This document shows, piece by piece, positions 34,775 to 43,147 of a DNA stretch of 64,000 nt; the stretch's first letter is position 1, and each line of letters opens with the position of its first letter. The notes under the pieces were generated by a model that did not search any database, had not been told where the DNA came from, and saw nothing but the letters and a program-made list of their open reading frames with translations. Made by a program: the position numbers and the translations under genes. This DNA comes from Rothia halotolerans (GTDB lineage Bacteria; Actinomycetota; Actinomycetes; Actinomycetales; Micrococcaceae): the NCBI RefSeq assembly GCF_004136635.1, contig NZ_NOIU01000004.1, forward strand, positions 62,001 through 126,000, in the 5' to 3' direction.

Positions 34775-35758
34775 ATGACTCGAATCGCTCCCACCGAGCC
34801 CGAGACGGGGGAGGCCCCGGCGGAGCGCCGGGCGCCGCGAGGCGCCGGGCCCTCGGGAAGCCCGCGGCAGGACGCCGCCTTCTCCGGGCTCGCGCTGGGC
34901 GCCAGCCTCCTCATCCTGGTGGTGCTGGCCGGCGTCGCGCTCTTCCTGTGCCTGCAGGCGTGGCCCGTGGTGGGCGCCCCCGCCGAGGAGTTCTACGGCG
35001 GGGAGGGCTTCCTCAGCTACATCTGGCCGCTGGTGGCCGGGACGCTGATCGCCGCCGCCATCGCGCTGGTCATCGCGACGCCGGTCGGCGTCGGGGTCGC
35101 CCTGTACATCTCGCACTACGCCCCCCGCCGGCTGGCCAAGCCCGTGGGGTACGTGATCGACCTGCTGGCGGCGATCCCCTCGATCATCTTCGGCGCGTGG
35201 GGGGCCTCGGTGCTGGCGCCCAGGATCGTGCCCCTCTACGACTGGCTGGGCGCCTACCTCGGGTTCATCCCGATCTTCGCGGGGCCCGCCAGCGCGACCG
35301 GCAAGACGATCCTGACCGCCAGCGTCGTGCTCGGGATCATGATCCTGCCGATCATCACCTCCATGAGCCGCGAGATCTTCCAGCAGACGCCGGTGCTGCA
35401 GCAGGAGGCCGCGCTCGGCCTCGGCGCCACCCGCTGGGAGATGGTGCGGATGACGGTCTTCCCCTTCGCCCGGGCGGGCATCATCTCCTCGGTCATGCTC
35501 GGCCTCGGGCGCGCGCTCGGCGAGACCATGGCGGTGACGCTGGTGCTCTCCGGCGGCCCCTTCAACCCGTCCCTCATCCAGTCCGGCAACCAGACCGTGG
35601 CCAGCGAGATCGCGCTGAACTTCCCGGAGGCCTACGGCTTCCGGATGAACGAGCTGATCGCCGCCGGCCTGGTGCTCTTCCTGATCACCCTGGTCGTGAA
35701 CATGCTGGCCCGCTTCGTGGTGAGCCGCTACAAGGAATTCTCGGGAGCCAACTCGTGA
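34775..35758 (+). CDS. pstC: phosphate ABC transporter permease PstC
   Basis: A 327-residue inner-membrane permease with six transmembrane helices after a hydrophilic N-terminal stretch of about 35 residues. The cytoplasmic coupling loop reads QQEAALGLGATRWEMVRMTVFP (an EAA motif). With PstA it forms the channel energised by PstB. pstA begins on its stop codon (GTGA overlap). Confidence 0.97.
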   Translation: MTRIAPTEPETGEAPAERRAPRGAGPSGSPRQDAAFSGLALGASLLILVVLAGVALFLCLQAWPVVGAPAEEFYGGEGFLSYIWPLVAGTLIAAAIALVIATPVGVGVALYISHYAPRRLAKPVGYVIDLLAAIPSIIFGAWGASVLAPRIVPLYDWLGAYLGFIPIFAGPASATGKTILTASVVLGIMILPIITSMSREIFQQTPVLQQEAALGLGATRWEMVRMTVFPFARAGIISSVMLGLGRALGETMAVTLVLSGGPFNPSLIQSGNQTVASEIALNFPEAYGFRMNELIAAGLVLFLITLVVNMLARFVVSRYKEFSGANS

Positions 35759-36864
35759 GCACAGCGACCCTCAGGAAATCATCGCTCGCCGGCGGGCAGG
35801 CGCCCCGCTGGCTCCCCTTCGCCGTCGGTGCGGGGGCACTGGTGCTGGGCGCCGCGCTCGCCTCCCTGGCGGGCTTCAGCATCGGGCTGTGGGCGGTCTT
35901 CGCCGGCCTGCTCTTCGTCGTCGCCGGACCGGCCGTGGTGGGGGCGATCGAGGGGCGGCGCAAGGGCGTGGACGCCCTGGCCCGCTACCTCGTCTACGGC
36001 GCCTTCCTGCTCGCGCTCATCCCCCTGGTCTCGGTCATCTACACGGTGCTCGCCCGCGGCCTGCCGGGGCTGGACCTCAACATGCTGATGACCTCGATGG
36101 GCGGGGTCACCGGCGCCACCGACAACGCCGCGGCCGCGGGGGAGACCCCGGTCTACGGCGGGGCCTACCACGCGATCCTCGGCACCCTGGTGGTCACCTT
36201 CTGGGCCACCCTGATGTCGGTCCCGGTCGGCCTGCTCACCGCGATCTTCCTGGTCGAGTACTCGGGCGGGAGGATCTCCGGGCTGATCGCCAGGATCATC
36301 ACCTTCCTGGTCGACGTCATGACCGGCATCCCCTCGATCGTGGCGGGCCTGTTCGCCGCGGCGCTGTTCGTCCAGATCTTCGACGACCCCTCCATGCGGA
36401 TGGGCTTCATCGCCTCAGTGGCGCTGAGCGTGCTGATGATCCCGACCGTGGTGCGCAACGCGGAGGAGATGCTGCGGATCGTGCCGAACGAGCTGCGCGA
36501 GGCCTCCTACGCCCTAGGGGTCCGCAAGTGGCGGACCATCGCCAAGGTGGTCATCCCGACGGCGATCTCCGGCATCTCCTCGGGCGTCACCCTGGCCATC
36601 GCCCGCGTCATCGGCGAGACGGCGCCCATTCTGGTCACCGCCGGCTTCGTCACCACGATCAACGCCAACGCCTTCAGCGGCTGGATGACGACGCTGCCCA
36701 CCTACATCTACTACCAGATCGTCACCCCGACCTCGCCCACCAACCCCGGGATCTCCGAGGGCAGGGCCTGGTCGGCGGCGCTGATCCTGATCGTGATCGT
36801 GATGGTGCTGAACCTCCTTGCCCGCCTGATCGCCAAGATCTTCGCCCCCAAGACCGGGCGCTGA
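35755..36864 (+). CDS. pstA: phosphate ABC transporter permease PstA
   Basis: A 369-residue permease, starting at GTG 35755 and overlapping the pstC stop by 4 bp. Two N-terminal helices (about 20-65) precede the usual six-helix core, so it is longer than the Escherichia coli protein. The EAA loop is REASYALGVRKWRTIAKVVIP. Partner of PstC. pstB follows after 87 bp. Confidence 0.96.
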   Translation: MSTATLRKSSLAGGQAPRWLPFAVGAGALVLGAALASLAGFSIGLWAVFAGLLFVVAGPAVVGAIEGRRKGVDALARYLVYGAFLLALIPLVSVIYTVLARGLPGLDLNMLMTSMGGVTGATDNAAAAGETPVYGGAYHAILGTLVVTFWATLMSVPVGLLTAIFLVEYSGGRISGLIARIITFLVDVMTGIPSIVAGLFAAALFVQIFDDPSMRMGFIASVALSVLMIPTVVRNAEEMLRIVPNELREASYALGVRKWRTIAKVVIPTAISGISSGVTLAIARVIGETAPILVTAGFVTTINANAFSGWMTTLPTYIYYQIVTPTSPTNPGISEGRAWSAALILIVIVMVLNLLARLIAKIFAPKTGR

Positions 36865-36951
36865 GACCCAGCCGGACCCCGGCCCCGCGCGCCGCGCCCG
36901 CCAGAGGCGGACCCGGCCGCCGGAGGCCCCACCGACGAGAGAAAGAACGAC

Positions 36952-37731
36952 ATGTCCAAGCGCATCGACGTCGAAAGCCTCAACGTGTACTACGGCGACT
37001 TCCTGGCCGTGGAGGACGTGAACATCCAGATCGACCCCCGCGCGGTGACCGCCTTCATCGGCCCCTCCGGCTGCGGGAAGTCCACGTTCCTGCGGACGCT
37101 GAACCGCATGCACGAGGTCGTCCCCGGCGCCCGGGTCGAGGGGAAGGTGAACCTCGACGGCGAGGACCTCTACGGCCGCGGCGTCGACCCCGTGCGGGTG
37201 CGCTCGCAGGTCGGCATGGTCTTCCAGCGCCCCAACCCCTTCCCGACGATGTCCATCCGCGACAACGTGCTGGCCGGCGCCAAGCTGAACTCCCGGCGGA
37301 TGTCCCGCTCGGCCGCGGACGAGCTGGTCGAGTCCTCCCTGCGGGGGGCGAACCTGTGGGAGGAGGTCAAGGACCGGCTGGGCAAGCCCGGCTCGGGCCT
37401 GTCCGGCGGGCAGCAGCAACGCCTGTGCATCGCCCGGACCATCGCGGTGAAGCCGGACGTGATCCTCATGGACGAGCCGTGCTCCGCCCTGGACCCGATC
37501 TCGACGCTGGCCGTGGAGGACCTCATCAGCGAGCTGCAGGAGGAGTACACGGTGGTGATCGTGACCCACAACATGCAGCAGGCGGCCCGCGTCTCCCACA
37601 AGACGGCGTTCTTCAACATCGCGGGCACCGGCAAGCCCGGCAGGCTGATCGAGTACGCGCCCACCCAGGAGATCTTCAACAACCCGAAGAACCAGGCCAC
37701 CGAGGACTACGTCTCCGGCCGCTTCGGCTGA
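36952..37731 (+). CDS. pstB: phosphate ABC transporter ATP-binding protein
   Basis: A 259-residue ABC ATPase. Walker [10 protein letters not shown], signature [14 protein letters not shown], Walker [14 protein letters not shown] and the switch His in [12 protein letters not shown] are all present, and VFQRPNPFP is typical of PstB. It drives phosphate import through PstCA. No phoU follows directly; the DUF47 PhoU-like gene lies 1.1 kb further on the other strand. Confidence 0.98.
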   Translation: MSKRIDVESLNVYYGDFLAVEDVNIQIDPRAVTAFIGPSGCGKSTFLRTLNRMHEVVPGARVEGKVNLDGEDLYGRGVDPVRVRSQVGMVFQRPNPFPTMSIRDNVLAGAKLNSRRMSRSAADELVESSLRGANLWEEVKDRLGKPGSGLSGGQQQRLCIARTIAVKPDVILMDEPCSALDPISTLAVEDLISELQEEYTVVIVTHNMQQAARVSHKTAFFNIAGTGKPGRLIEYAPTQEIFNNPKNQATEDYVSGRFG

Positions 37732-37770
37732 TCCCGGAAGGTCCGGGGCCGACGCGGGGCTCCCGCCTGA

Positions 37771-37806
37771 CCGGTCCGTCCGCGTGAGGAGGACCGGACG
37801 GACCGG
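37771..37806. terminator. bidirectional hairpin between pstB and pit
   Basis: CCGGTCCGTCCG (37771-37782) pairs perfectly with 37795-37806 around a 12-nt loop, in the 119-bp gap between converging genes. Confidence 0.7.
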
Positions 37807-37850
37807 CCCGGCCCGACGGACCCGCCCGGCGCCGTCGGCCCGGTCCCCGC

Positions 37851-38861
37851 TCAGAGCAGGGGCGAGAGGGCCAGGAGGAACACCGCCGCGCCCACCGCGC
37901 AGGCCGGGATGGTCAGCAGCCAGGTCCCGACGATCCGCAGGGCGGTCAGCACGCGCACCGCGTTGAAGCGCTGGTTGGAGCCCGCCCCCAGCATCGCCGA
38001 GGCGGCCAGCTGGGAGGCCGAGTGCGGCTCGTGGGTCACCGCGCCGGTGCCGAAGGCGAGCAGGGTCGTGGTGATCTGCGCGATGGCCCCGCGGAACGGG
38101 TCCACCTTCACCATCCGGCTGCCCAGCGTGTAGCCGATCCGCCAACCGCCCCCCAGGGTGCCCAGCACCAGGCACGCCGCGAGCGGGATGCACAGCAGCC
38201 ACAGGGTGCCGGCGTCGAACCCGATCCCGGCCCCCAGGAACATCATGGCGACGACGACCAGCAGTCGGTGCCCGAAGAACAGCCCGTGGGCCAGCGAGAG
38301 GCAGGACAGCGCGAGGGTCAGGGCGTAGCGGGCCCGGCGGTTCACGGTCTGCGGGCTCGCGTAGCGGAAGATCCGGACCAGCGGCACCACCGCGAGCCAG
38401 CCGATCCCGAAGGCCAGCACCGGCCCCAGCAGGAGCGGGAGCCACACCACGCCCAGCATGGTCCAGGCCAGCGACATGTCCTCGGTCAGGTCCACGGCGC
38501 TCGCCGCCCACAGCGCCCCCAGCAGGCCTCCGACCAGGGCGTGGGTCGCGGAGGAGGGCATTCCCCACCACCAGGTGATCGCCTCCCACGCGATCACCGT
38601 CAGCAGCGTCGCGGCCAGGATGCCCAGCCCCACCTGCGAGTGCGGGATCTGCAGCCAGCGGTCGCCCACCAGGGGCAGGGTGATCATGCTGAGCAGCAGC
38701 CCCAGGACGTTGAAGAGGGCGCTGAGCGAGACGCCGATGCGGGCGGTGACGGCGCGCGTGCGCACCGGGACGGCGACGGCGTTCGGCACGTCGTGGAAGC
38801 TGGCCAGCGCCGCGAAGGCCATCAGGAGGGCGCAGCAGGCCCCGAAGAGGGTCACGGTCAC
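37851..38861 (-). CDS. pit: PiT-family inorganic phosphate transporter
   Basis: A 336-residue membrane protein with about ten hydrophobic segments and the duplicated PiT layout. MPSSATHALVGG marks the first half and GAGSNQRFNAVRV the second. The usual N-terminal signature with Asn-Asp is changed to FHDVPNAVAV. The family is a low-affinity, ion-coupled phosphate (metal-phosphate) symporter. The start is GTG 38861, four bases after the DUF47 gene, so they form a two-gene operon. Convergent with pstB. Confidence 0.9.
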   Translation of the reverse strand: MTVTLFGACCALLMAFAALASFHDVPNAVAVPVRTRAVTARIGVSLSALFNVLGLLLSMITLPLVGDRWLQIPHSQVGLGILAATLLTVIAWEAITWWWGMPSSATHALVGGLLGALWAASAVDLTEDMSLAWTMLGVVWLPLLLGPVLAFGIGWLAVVPLVRIFRYASPQTVNRRARYALTLALSCLSLAHGLFFGHRLLVVVAMMFLGAGIGFDAGTLWLLCIPLAACLVLGTLGGGWRIGYTLGSRMVKVDPFRGAIAQITTTLLAFGTGAVTHEPHSASQLAASAMLGAGSNQRFNAVRVLTALRIVGTWLLTIPACAVGAAVFLLALSPLL

Positions 38862-38865
38862 GGGC

Positions 38866-39483
38866 TCAGGACTCCTGGACCAGGATGCGGCCCACCTCGG
38901 TGGCCACGCCGCGCATGCTGCGGGAGGCGGCGTCGAGCTTCGCCGTGAACAGGGTGTTCCGCAGGTAGCTGCCCGGCTTGAGGCGATCCATCAGATGCGC
39001 CTGGTAGAGCTCGGAGGTGCGGGCCGCCTGCTTGGACATCCGCAGTACCTCGATCCAGTACTCGTCGAGCCCCTCGAGGTCGGAGAGGTGCCGCATGGCC
39101 TCGGCGGTCAGCGCGGCCTGGCGCTGGATCAGGTCCAGCAGGTCCGAGGCCCGGTCGGAGAACTGGTTCAGCGAGTGGATCTTGATGGCGTGGGTGGCGC
39201 CGGTCAGGTCCTCCGCCGCGGTGTTGAGGTGCCGGGCCAGGATGTAGAGGTCGCTGCGCGGCAGCGGCGTCACGAAGGACGAGCGCACCGAGGTCATCAG
39301 GGCGAAGAACAGGTCCGTGGAGTTCCCCTCGGTCTCCAGCGCCCGCTCGAAGATCTCCTCGTGCTCCTCCACGGGGGAGCCCATCATGCGCGAGATCGCG
39401 GAGGTCTGGTCGACCACGAGCTGGGCCATGTCCGAGAGCAGCTCGAGGGCCTGGGTCTCCTGAGGGAACAGTCGGATCGCCAC
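38866..39483 (-). CDS. DUF47 PhoU-like regulator of the PiT transporter
   Basis: A 205-residue all-helical cytoplasmic protein of the DUF47 family, which is structurally related to PhoU. Two three-helix bundles are expected, with acidic metal-binding motifs such as VEEHEEIFERALETEG and SDLEGLDEYW. Members are almost always paired with a pit gene and are thought to gate it. GTG start at 39483 with GGAAGG eight bases upstream. The 184-bp upstream region to 39667 holds its promoter: GTTAACC and TTATCT are seen on the minus strand. Confidence 0.9.
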   Translation of the reverse strand: MAIRLFPQETQALELLSDMAQLVVDQTSAISRMMGSPVEEHEEIFERALETEGNSTDLFFALMTSVRSSFVTPLPRSDLYILARHLNTAAEDLTGATHAIKIHSLNQFSDRASDLLDLIQRQAALTAEAMRHLSDLEGLDEYWIEVLRMSKQAARTSELYQAHLMDRLKPGSYLRNTLFTAKLDAASRSMRGVATEVGRILVQES

Positions 39484-39667
39484 GTCAGGTGCCTTCCGGT
39501 GAATGCCGAGGGGGAACAGTCCCTAAGATAACCGGCCCAGGTTAACGACGCCGCCCGCCCCGCCGGAGCGGACTGGGGAGTACCCCACGGACCGTGTCAC
39601 GATCTGGGCACTGAACGGTGCGGGCCGCCCGCAGGCGGCGGCAGGCAGGGCCGGGAACGAGGACACC

Positions 39668-40195
39668 ATGGGAGCAGAGAGGCCGCGCGATGCGCACACG
39701 CTCATCCTCGCCCTCCAGCGGGCATCCGCCCGGCTGGACTGGGAGGACATCGTCTGGGAGCGGAAGAGGCCGCCCGGCGGAGGCTCGGGGAACTTCGGCT
39801 GGTACGTCACGGACGCCCACCCGGAGAACAGGGAGCGCTGGTTCGTCAGGGCCGCCCACGGGATCGCGGTGCGCCGCGCTATCCCGCGGGACCAGCTCGA
39901 GGAGTGGGAGCGGCGCACGCGGCGCAGCGCCCGCGAGGTGAAGAGGGACTACCGGGAGGCCAGCGGGCGGGGGAGCCACGCGTGGTTCATCGAGACCTAC
40001 CGAGGGGAGGTCTGGCGGACCACCAAGGGCGGCTACGGGAAGAGGGGCGTCACGGTCACGCGCCTGGACGTCCCGGAGGGGGAGGAGCCCGGCCGGAGCG
40101 CCGAGCTGCCCGGGGAGGACCGGGAGCCGGGAGGAAGAGGTGGCACTGGGCTGGGAGCGCCTCTCGGCGGAAGGCCGCTCGTAGCGGCTAAATGA
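39668..40195 (+). CDS. hypothetical protein
   Basis: A 175-residue soluble protein with no signal peptide, no membrane helix and no family I can recognise. The first 120 residues look folded, with many Trp and Arg (LDWEDIVWERKRPP, GWYVTDAHPENRERWFVRAAHG, WFIETYRGEVWRTTKGGYGKRG). The last 45 are Gly/Pro/Glu-rich and low in complexity. AACGAGGAC lies before the ATG. It stands alone between the phosphate genes and an aldehyde dehydrogenase. Its last codons overlap a large inverted repeat. Confidence 0.6.
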   Translation: MGAERPRDAHTLILALQRASARLDWEDIVWERKRPPGGGSGNFGWYVTDAHPENRERWFVRAAHGIAVRRAIPRDQLEEWERRTRRSAREVKRDYREASGRGSHAWFIETYRGEVWRTTKGGYGKRGVTVTRLDVPEGEEPGRSAELPGEDREPGGRGGTGLGAPLGGRPLVAAK

Positions 40196-40226
40196 TGGAG
40201 CCCGGGGCTACCTGCAGCCCAGTGCC
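40142..40226. other. 85-nt multi-hairpin element, possible structured RNA
   Basis: A perfect 12-bp stem (GGCACTGGGCTG 40142-40153 with CAGCCCAGTGCC 40215-40226) encloses three smaller hairpins: CGCC/GGCG, GCCGCT/AGCGGC and AGCC/GGCT. On the minus strand the first hairpin has a GAGA loop, a GNRA tetraloop. It overlaps the 3' end of the hypothetical gene. It could be a small RNA, an elaborate terminator or the remnant of a mobile element; no known RNA family was recognised. Confidence 0.3.
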
Positions 40227-40395
40227 GTTCACCCAGTCTGGTACCCGTGCCGGGGGCGTGTCAACGCGGGTCCCGCCCCGTCCGGGCGGCACCGGGCTCT
40301 GGCCGGGCCGCGGGGGAGAACCCCGGATGCTCGGCCGATGCCTCGGCCCACAGGAGCGCCTGGAGGGACGACGGCCCGGGGAGGGCCCGACGACG

Positions 40396-40441
40396 CGGGC
40401 GGGGCGGGAGCGGACCCCTCGGCCCGTCCCCGCCCCGCCCG
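40396..40441 (-). terminator. hairpin after the first aldehyde dehydrogenase
   Basis: CGGGCGGGGCGGG (40396-40408) pairs perfectly with 40429-40441, 27 nt past the stop of the aldehyde dehydrogenase. The 20-nt loop is GC-rich. The 272-bp space 40196-40467 holds this and part of the multi-hairpin element. Confidence 0.6.
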
Positions 40442-40467
40442 TGCGGCGTCGCGGTGCTTCCCCCGGA

Positions 40468-41853
40468 TCAGCCGAAGTCCTGCCGGTTCACCCGCACCAG
40501 CTTCTCGTTGGTGAACTCCTTCAGGCCCCACTCGGCCAGCTCGCGGCCGTAGCCCGAGCGGCCGACGCCGCCGAAGGGCAGCCCGGCCTGCGTGACGAGG
40601 TGCTCGTTGACGTGCACCATGCCCGCCTCCATCCGCTCGGCGAACCGGCGGCCGCGCTCCTGGTCCTCGGTCCAGACCGAGGCCTGCAGCCCGTAGCGGG
40701 AGGCGTTGGCGATCCGCAGCGCGTCCTCCTCGTCAGCGGCCCGGAAGACCATGACGGCCGGGCCGAAGAGCTCGTTGCAGCCGAGGTCGGCGTCGAGGTC
40801 GATGTCGGTGATCAGGGCGGGGGACATGAACCAGCCGGGGCGGTCCAGCTTCTCGCCCCCGGTGCGGACGGTCGCGCCCTCGCGCGCGGCCTGCTGGATC
40901 CGCTCGACGACGCCGTCGCGGGCCGCCTCGGAGGAGAGCGGGCCGAGGTCGGCGTCGGGGTCGTCGTAGGCGCCGATGCGCAGCGCCTCGACCGCCTCCT
41001 GGGCCTTCGCCACGAAGTCATCGTAGAGCTCGTCCACCACGATGATGCGCTTGGGGGAGGTGCACACCTGACCCTGCACCGAGACGCGCAGACCCACCGC
41101 GTGCCGGACGAGGCCGTCGAGGTCGTGGGTGTCCAGGACGACGAAGGGGTCGTTGCCGCCCAGCTCCAGGACCGACTTCTTGAGGTGCTCGCCGGCCTGC
41201 CCGGCCACGCTCGAGCCGGCGCGCTCCGAGCCGGTCAGGGAGACCCCGCGCACGCGGAAGTCCTCGATGACGCGGGGGACGTCGTCGGTGTCCAGGTACA
41301 GGTTGGTGTATACGCCCTCGGGCAGGCCCGCCTCCTTCAGGATGTCGGCGAAGGTCCGCGAGGAGAGCGGGCAGATCTCGGCCTGCTTCATCAGGACGGC
41401 GTTGCCCACCAGCAGGTTCGGGGCCGCGAAGCGGGCCAGTTGGTAGTAGGGGAAGTTCCACGGCATGATGCCCAGCAGCACGCCCAGCGGGTCGTGCCGC
41501 ACGTAGGTCCGGTCCGCTCCCATCGGGTCCAGCGGGGTGTCCTCGAGCAGGCCGGGGCCGTGCTCGGCGTACCAGGAGAAGATCTGGACGACGAGCTGGA
41601 CCTCCTGCCTCCCCTCCGGAAGGCGCTTGCCCATCTCGCGGCCGATGATCCCGGCGAGCTCCTCCTCGCGCTTGTCGAAGATCTCCGCGACGCGGGCCAG
41701 GATCTTCGCCCGCTCCTTCACGGAGGTCCGGCGCCAGGAGGTGTGCGCCTCATGGGCGACGTCGACGATGCCGGGAACCTGATCGGCGGTGAGCGAGTCG
41801 AAGCGCTCCTCGACCTCGCCCGTGCTTGCGTTGGTCACTGCGAATGTGCTCAT
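40468..41853 (-). CDS. NAD(P)-dependent aldehyde dehydrogenase, succinate-semialdehyde dehydrogenase-like
   Basis: A 461-residue class of the ALDH superfamily. Catalytic Cys264 (GQVCTSPKR), general base Glu230 (LELGGND), the oxyanion Asn133 (PWNFP) and the cofactor motif LTGSE are all present. Closest in pattern to short succinate-semialdehyde dehydrogenases, but the substrate is not certain. ATG 41853 is chosen from the conserved MSTFAVTN start that it shares with the second copy at 49254-50630. Next to the phosphonate cluster, so oxidation of an aldehyde from that pathway is possible. Confidence 0.9.
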   Translation of the reverse strand: MSTFAVTNASTGEVEERFDSLTADQVPGIVDVAHEAHTSWRRTSVKERAKILARVAEIFDKREEELAGIIGREMGKRLPEGRQEVQLVVQIFSWYAEHGPGLLEDTPLDPMGADRTYVRHDPLGVLLGIMPWNFPYYQLARFAAPNLLVGNAVLMKQAEICPLSSRTFADILKEAGLPEGVYTNLYLDTDDVPRVIEDFRVRGVSLTGSERAGSSVAGQAGEHLKKSVLELGGNDPFVVLDTHDLDGLVRHAVGLRVSVQGQVCTSPKRIIVVDELYDDFVAKAQEAVEALRIGAYDDPDADLGPLSSEAARDGVVERIQQAAREGATVRTGGEKLDRPGWFMSPALITDIDLDADLGCNELFGPAVMVFRAADEEDALRIANASRYGLQASVWTEDQERGRRFAERMEAGMVHVNEHLVTQAGLPFGGVGRSGYGRELAEWGLKEFTNEKLVRVNRQDFG

Positions 41854-41940
41854 ACCCTCACCCAACACCCCGGCCCGGGGGCCGATCTACGGGTCTCGCC
41901 GGGAGCTGAACGTCCGGGGTGACGACGATTACCCTGGGGC

Positions 41941-42328
41941 ATGAGCTCCGTCGTCGGTCCCACCGGACAGGATCCGTCAGTACATCGAGAACCTCCCGCA
42001 GGCTCGGCGGCGGGAACACGGTCGCCTCCTGCTGAACCTCTGGCGCGATGCCACGGGGGGAGGAGCCCGTCATGTGTGGGGGAGTCGATGATCGGCTTCG
42101 GCTCCTACGACTACACGTACGACTCCGGCTGGTCCGGCAGCGCCTTCAGGTCGGGCTTCAGCCCCCGTAAGGCGGCCCTCTCGCTCTACGGGTTGCCCGC
42201 CGAGGAGAGCCCGCGCCCGAGCTCTGGGCCCGGCCCGGCAAGTACCGCCGGGGCGCCTCCTGCACCTATGTGAACAGCCCGAGGACATCGACCTCGAGGT
42301 TCTCCGAGACCTCGTCCGCCTCGGCTGA
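41941..42328 (+). pseudogene. DUF1801-family protein, degraded by several frameshifts
   Basis: Read across frames, the region gives RQYIENLPQARRREHGRLL, then MWG-like residues, MIGFGSYDYTYDSG, GFSPRKAALSLYGLP, KYRRGASCTYVNSP and EDIDLEVLRDLVRLG, in the order of a DUF1801 domain. At least four shifts separate these parts. An extra G lies in the run at 42055-42060, an extra base near 42075, and further changes lie around 42215 and 42283. Each single frame is short or nonsensical. A TACCCT hexamer lies five bases before ATG 41941, a relic of a leaderless promoter. A run of sequencing errors is the alternative, but neighbouring genes are intact. Confidence 0.75.
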
Positions 42329-42383
42329 GAGCAGGGCGAGGCCGGCTGAGCTGGGCCGGGCGGTGCGGACCCCGGGGGTCCGG

Positions 42384-42409
42384 CGAGGCGATCCGAGGAT
42401 CAGGCCTCG
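42384..42409 (-). terminator. hairpin downstream of the HAD hydrolase gene
   Basis: CGAGGC pairs with GCCTCG and, inside, GATCC with GGATC around GA. A second palindrome, CGGACCCC/GGGGTCCG, lies at 42366-42382. Both are just past the end of the minus-strand operon. Confidence 0.5.
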
Positions 42410-42428
42410 GTGCCTCCCGGAGCTCCGG

Positions 42429-43118
42429 CTACGCGATGCCGAGATAGGCCGGCACCTCGCGGACCCCCTCGAGGATCGCGTCATGGTCCTCGCGCTCCAG
42501 GACGGAAGGGTCCGCGCCGCCGCTCAGTACGCCCACGGCCACGGCGCCGGAGTTCCGCGCGGCCTGGACGTCCACGGCGGTATCGCCGGCGGCCAGCACG
42601 CGGCGGACGTCATCGACCCCGAGGCGCTCCATGGCCCGGTGGATCATGTAGGGCGCGGGCCGCCCCGCCGCGACGTCGTCGGTGGTCACCACGGCGTCGA
42701 CGACGGAGGCGTCCCAGCCGAGGGAGGCGAGCAGGGGCTTCGCCACCTCGTCGTTGAAGCCGGTGGTCAGCGCCACCCTGACGCCGTGCTCCCGCAGCCT
42801 CGCCAGCGCCTCGGGGACCCCGTCCAGGGGGCGAGGGGGACGGGCCTGATAGGCGGCCTTGAGGATCTCGAGGAACCTCTCGAAGGCCCTGCCGACGCGC
42901 TCGTGGTCCGGATCCTGCCCGCCCCGGCGCATGAGCTCGGCGATGGCCGTGACCTTGTCCGTGCCCATCCAGCGCTGCAGGTCGGCGGGGGCGACGTCCG
43001 CGCCGGTCTCCTCGACCGCGGAGCGGAGCGCCTCGTAGACCTGCCCTCCGTCGTCGACGGTGGTGCCGGCCATGTCGAAGACGCACAGGGCGATGCGGGA
43101 GGTGTCGACGTGCTGCAT
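42429..43118 (-). CDS. phosphonatase-like HAD hydrolase (PhnX-like, TIGR03351 type)
   Basis: A 229-residue HAD hydrolase with the hallmarks of phosphonoacetaldehyde hydrolase relatives. The nucleophile motif is DMAGT (Asp15 to Thr19, the DxAGT form). Lys55 in MGTDK aligns with the Schiff-base lysine of the cap domain. GRPAPYM carries the Arg that replaces the usual HAD lysine, and AGDTAVDVQAAR gives the metal-binding acids. It probably cleaves the C-P bond of a phosphono-aldehyde to phosphate and an aldehyde. GAAAGG precedes the ATG. It lies 29 bp after the GntR gene, in the same operon, divergent from the FAD oxidoreductase and importer. Confidence 0.88.
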   Translation of the reverse strand: MQHVDTSRIALCVFDMAGTTVDDGGQVYEALRSAVEETGADVAPADLQRWMGTDKVTAIAELMRRGGQDPDHERVGRAFERFLEILKAAYQARPPRPLDGVPEALARLREHGVRVALTTGFNDEVAKPLLASLGWDASVVDAVVTTDDVAAGRPAPYMIHRAMERLGVDDVRRVLAAGDTAVDVQAARNSGAVAVGVLSGGADPSVLEREDHDAILEGVREVPAYLGIA

Positions 43119-43147
43119 GAGAGGGCCTTTCGGAGAGGGATGGGGTC

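Noticed and set aside
40142-40226. tRNA or tmRNA gene
   Set aside because: The fold is cloverleaf-like, but the closing stem has 12 bp, there is no TTCGA-type T-loop and no acceptor CCA context. It was kept only as an unassigned structured element.
40142-40226. Terminal inverted repeats of a small transposon
   Set aside because: No flanking target duplication is seen, and the enclosed 61 bp have their own hairpins; a transposon origin cannot be supported.
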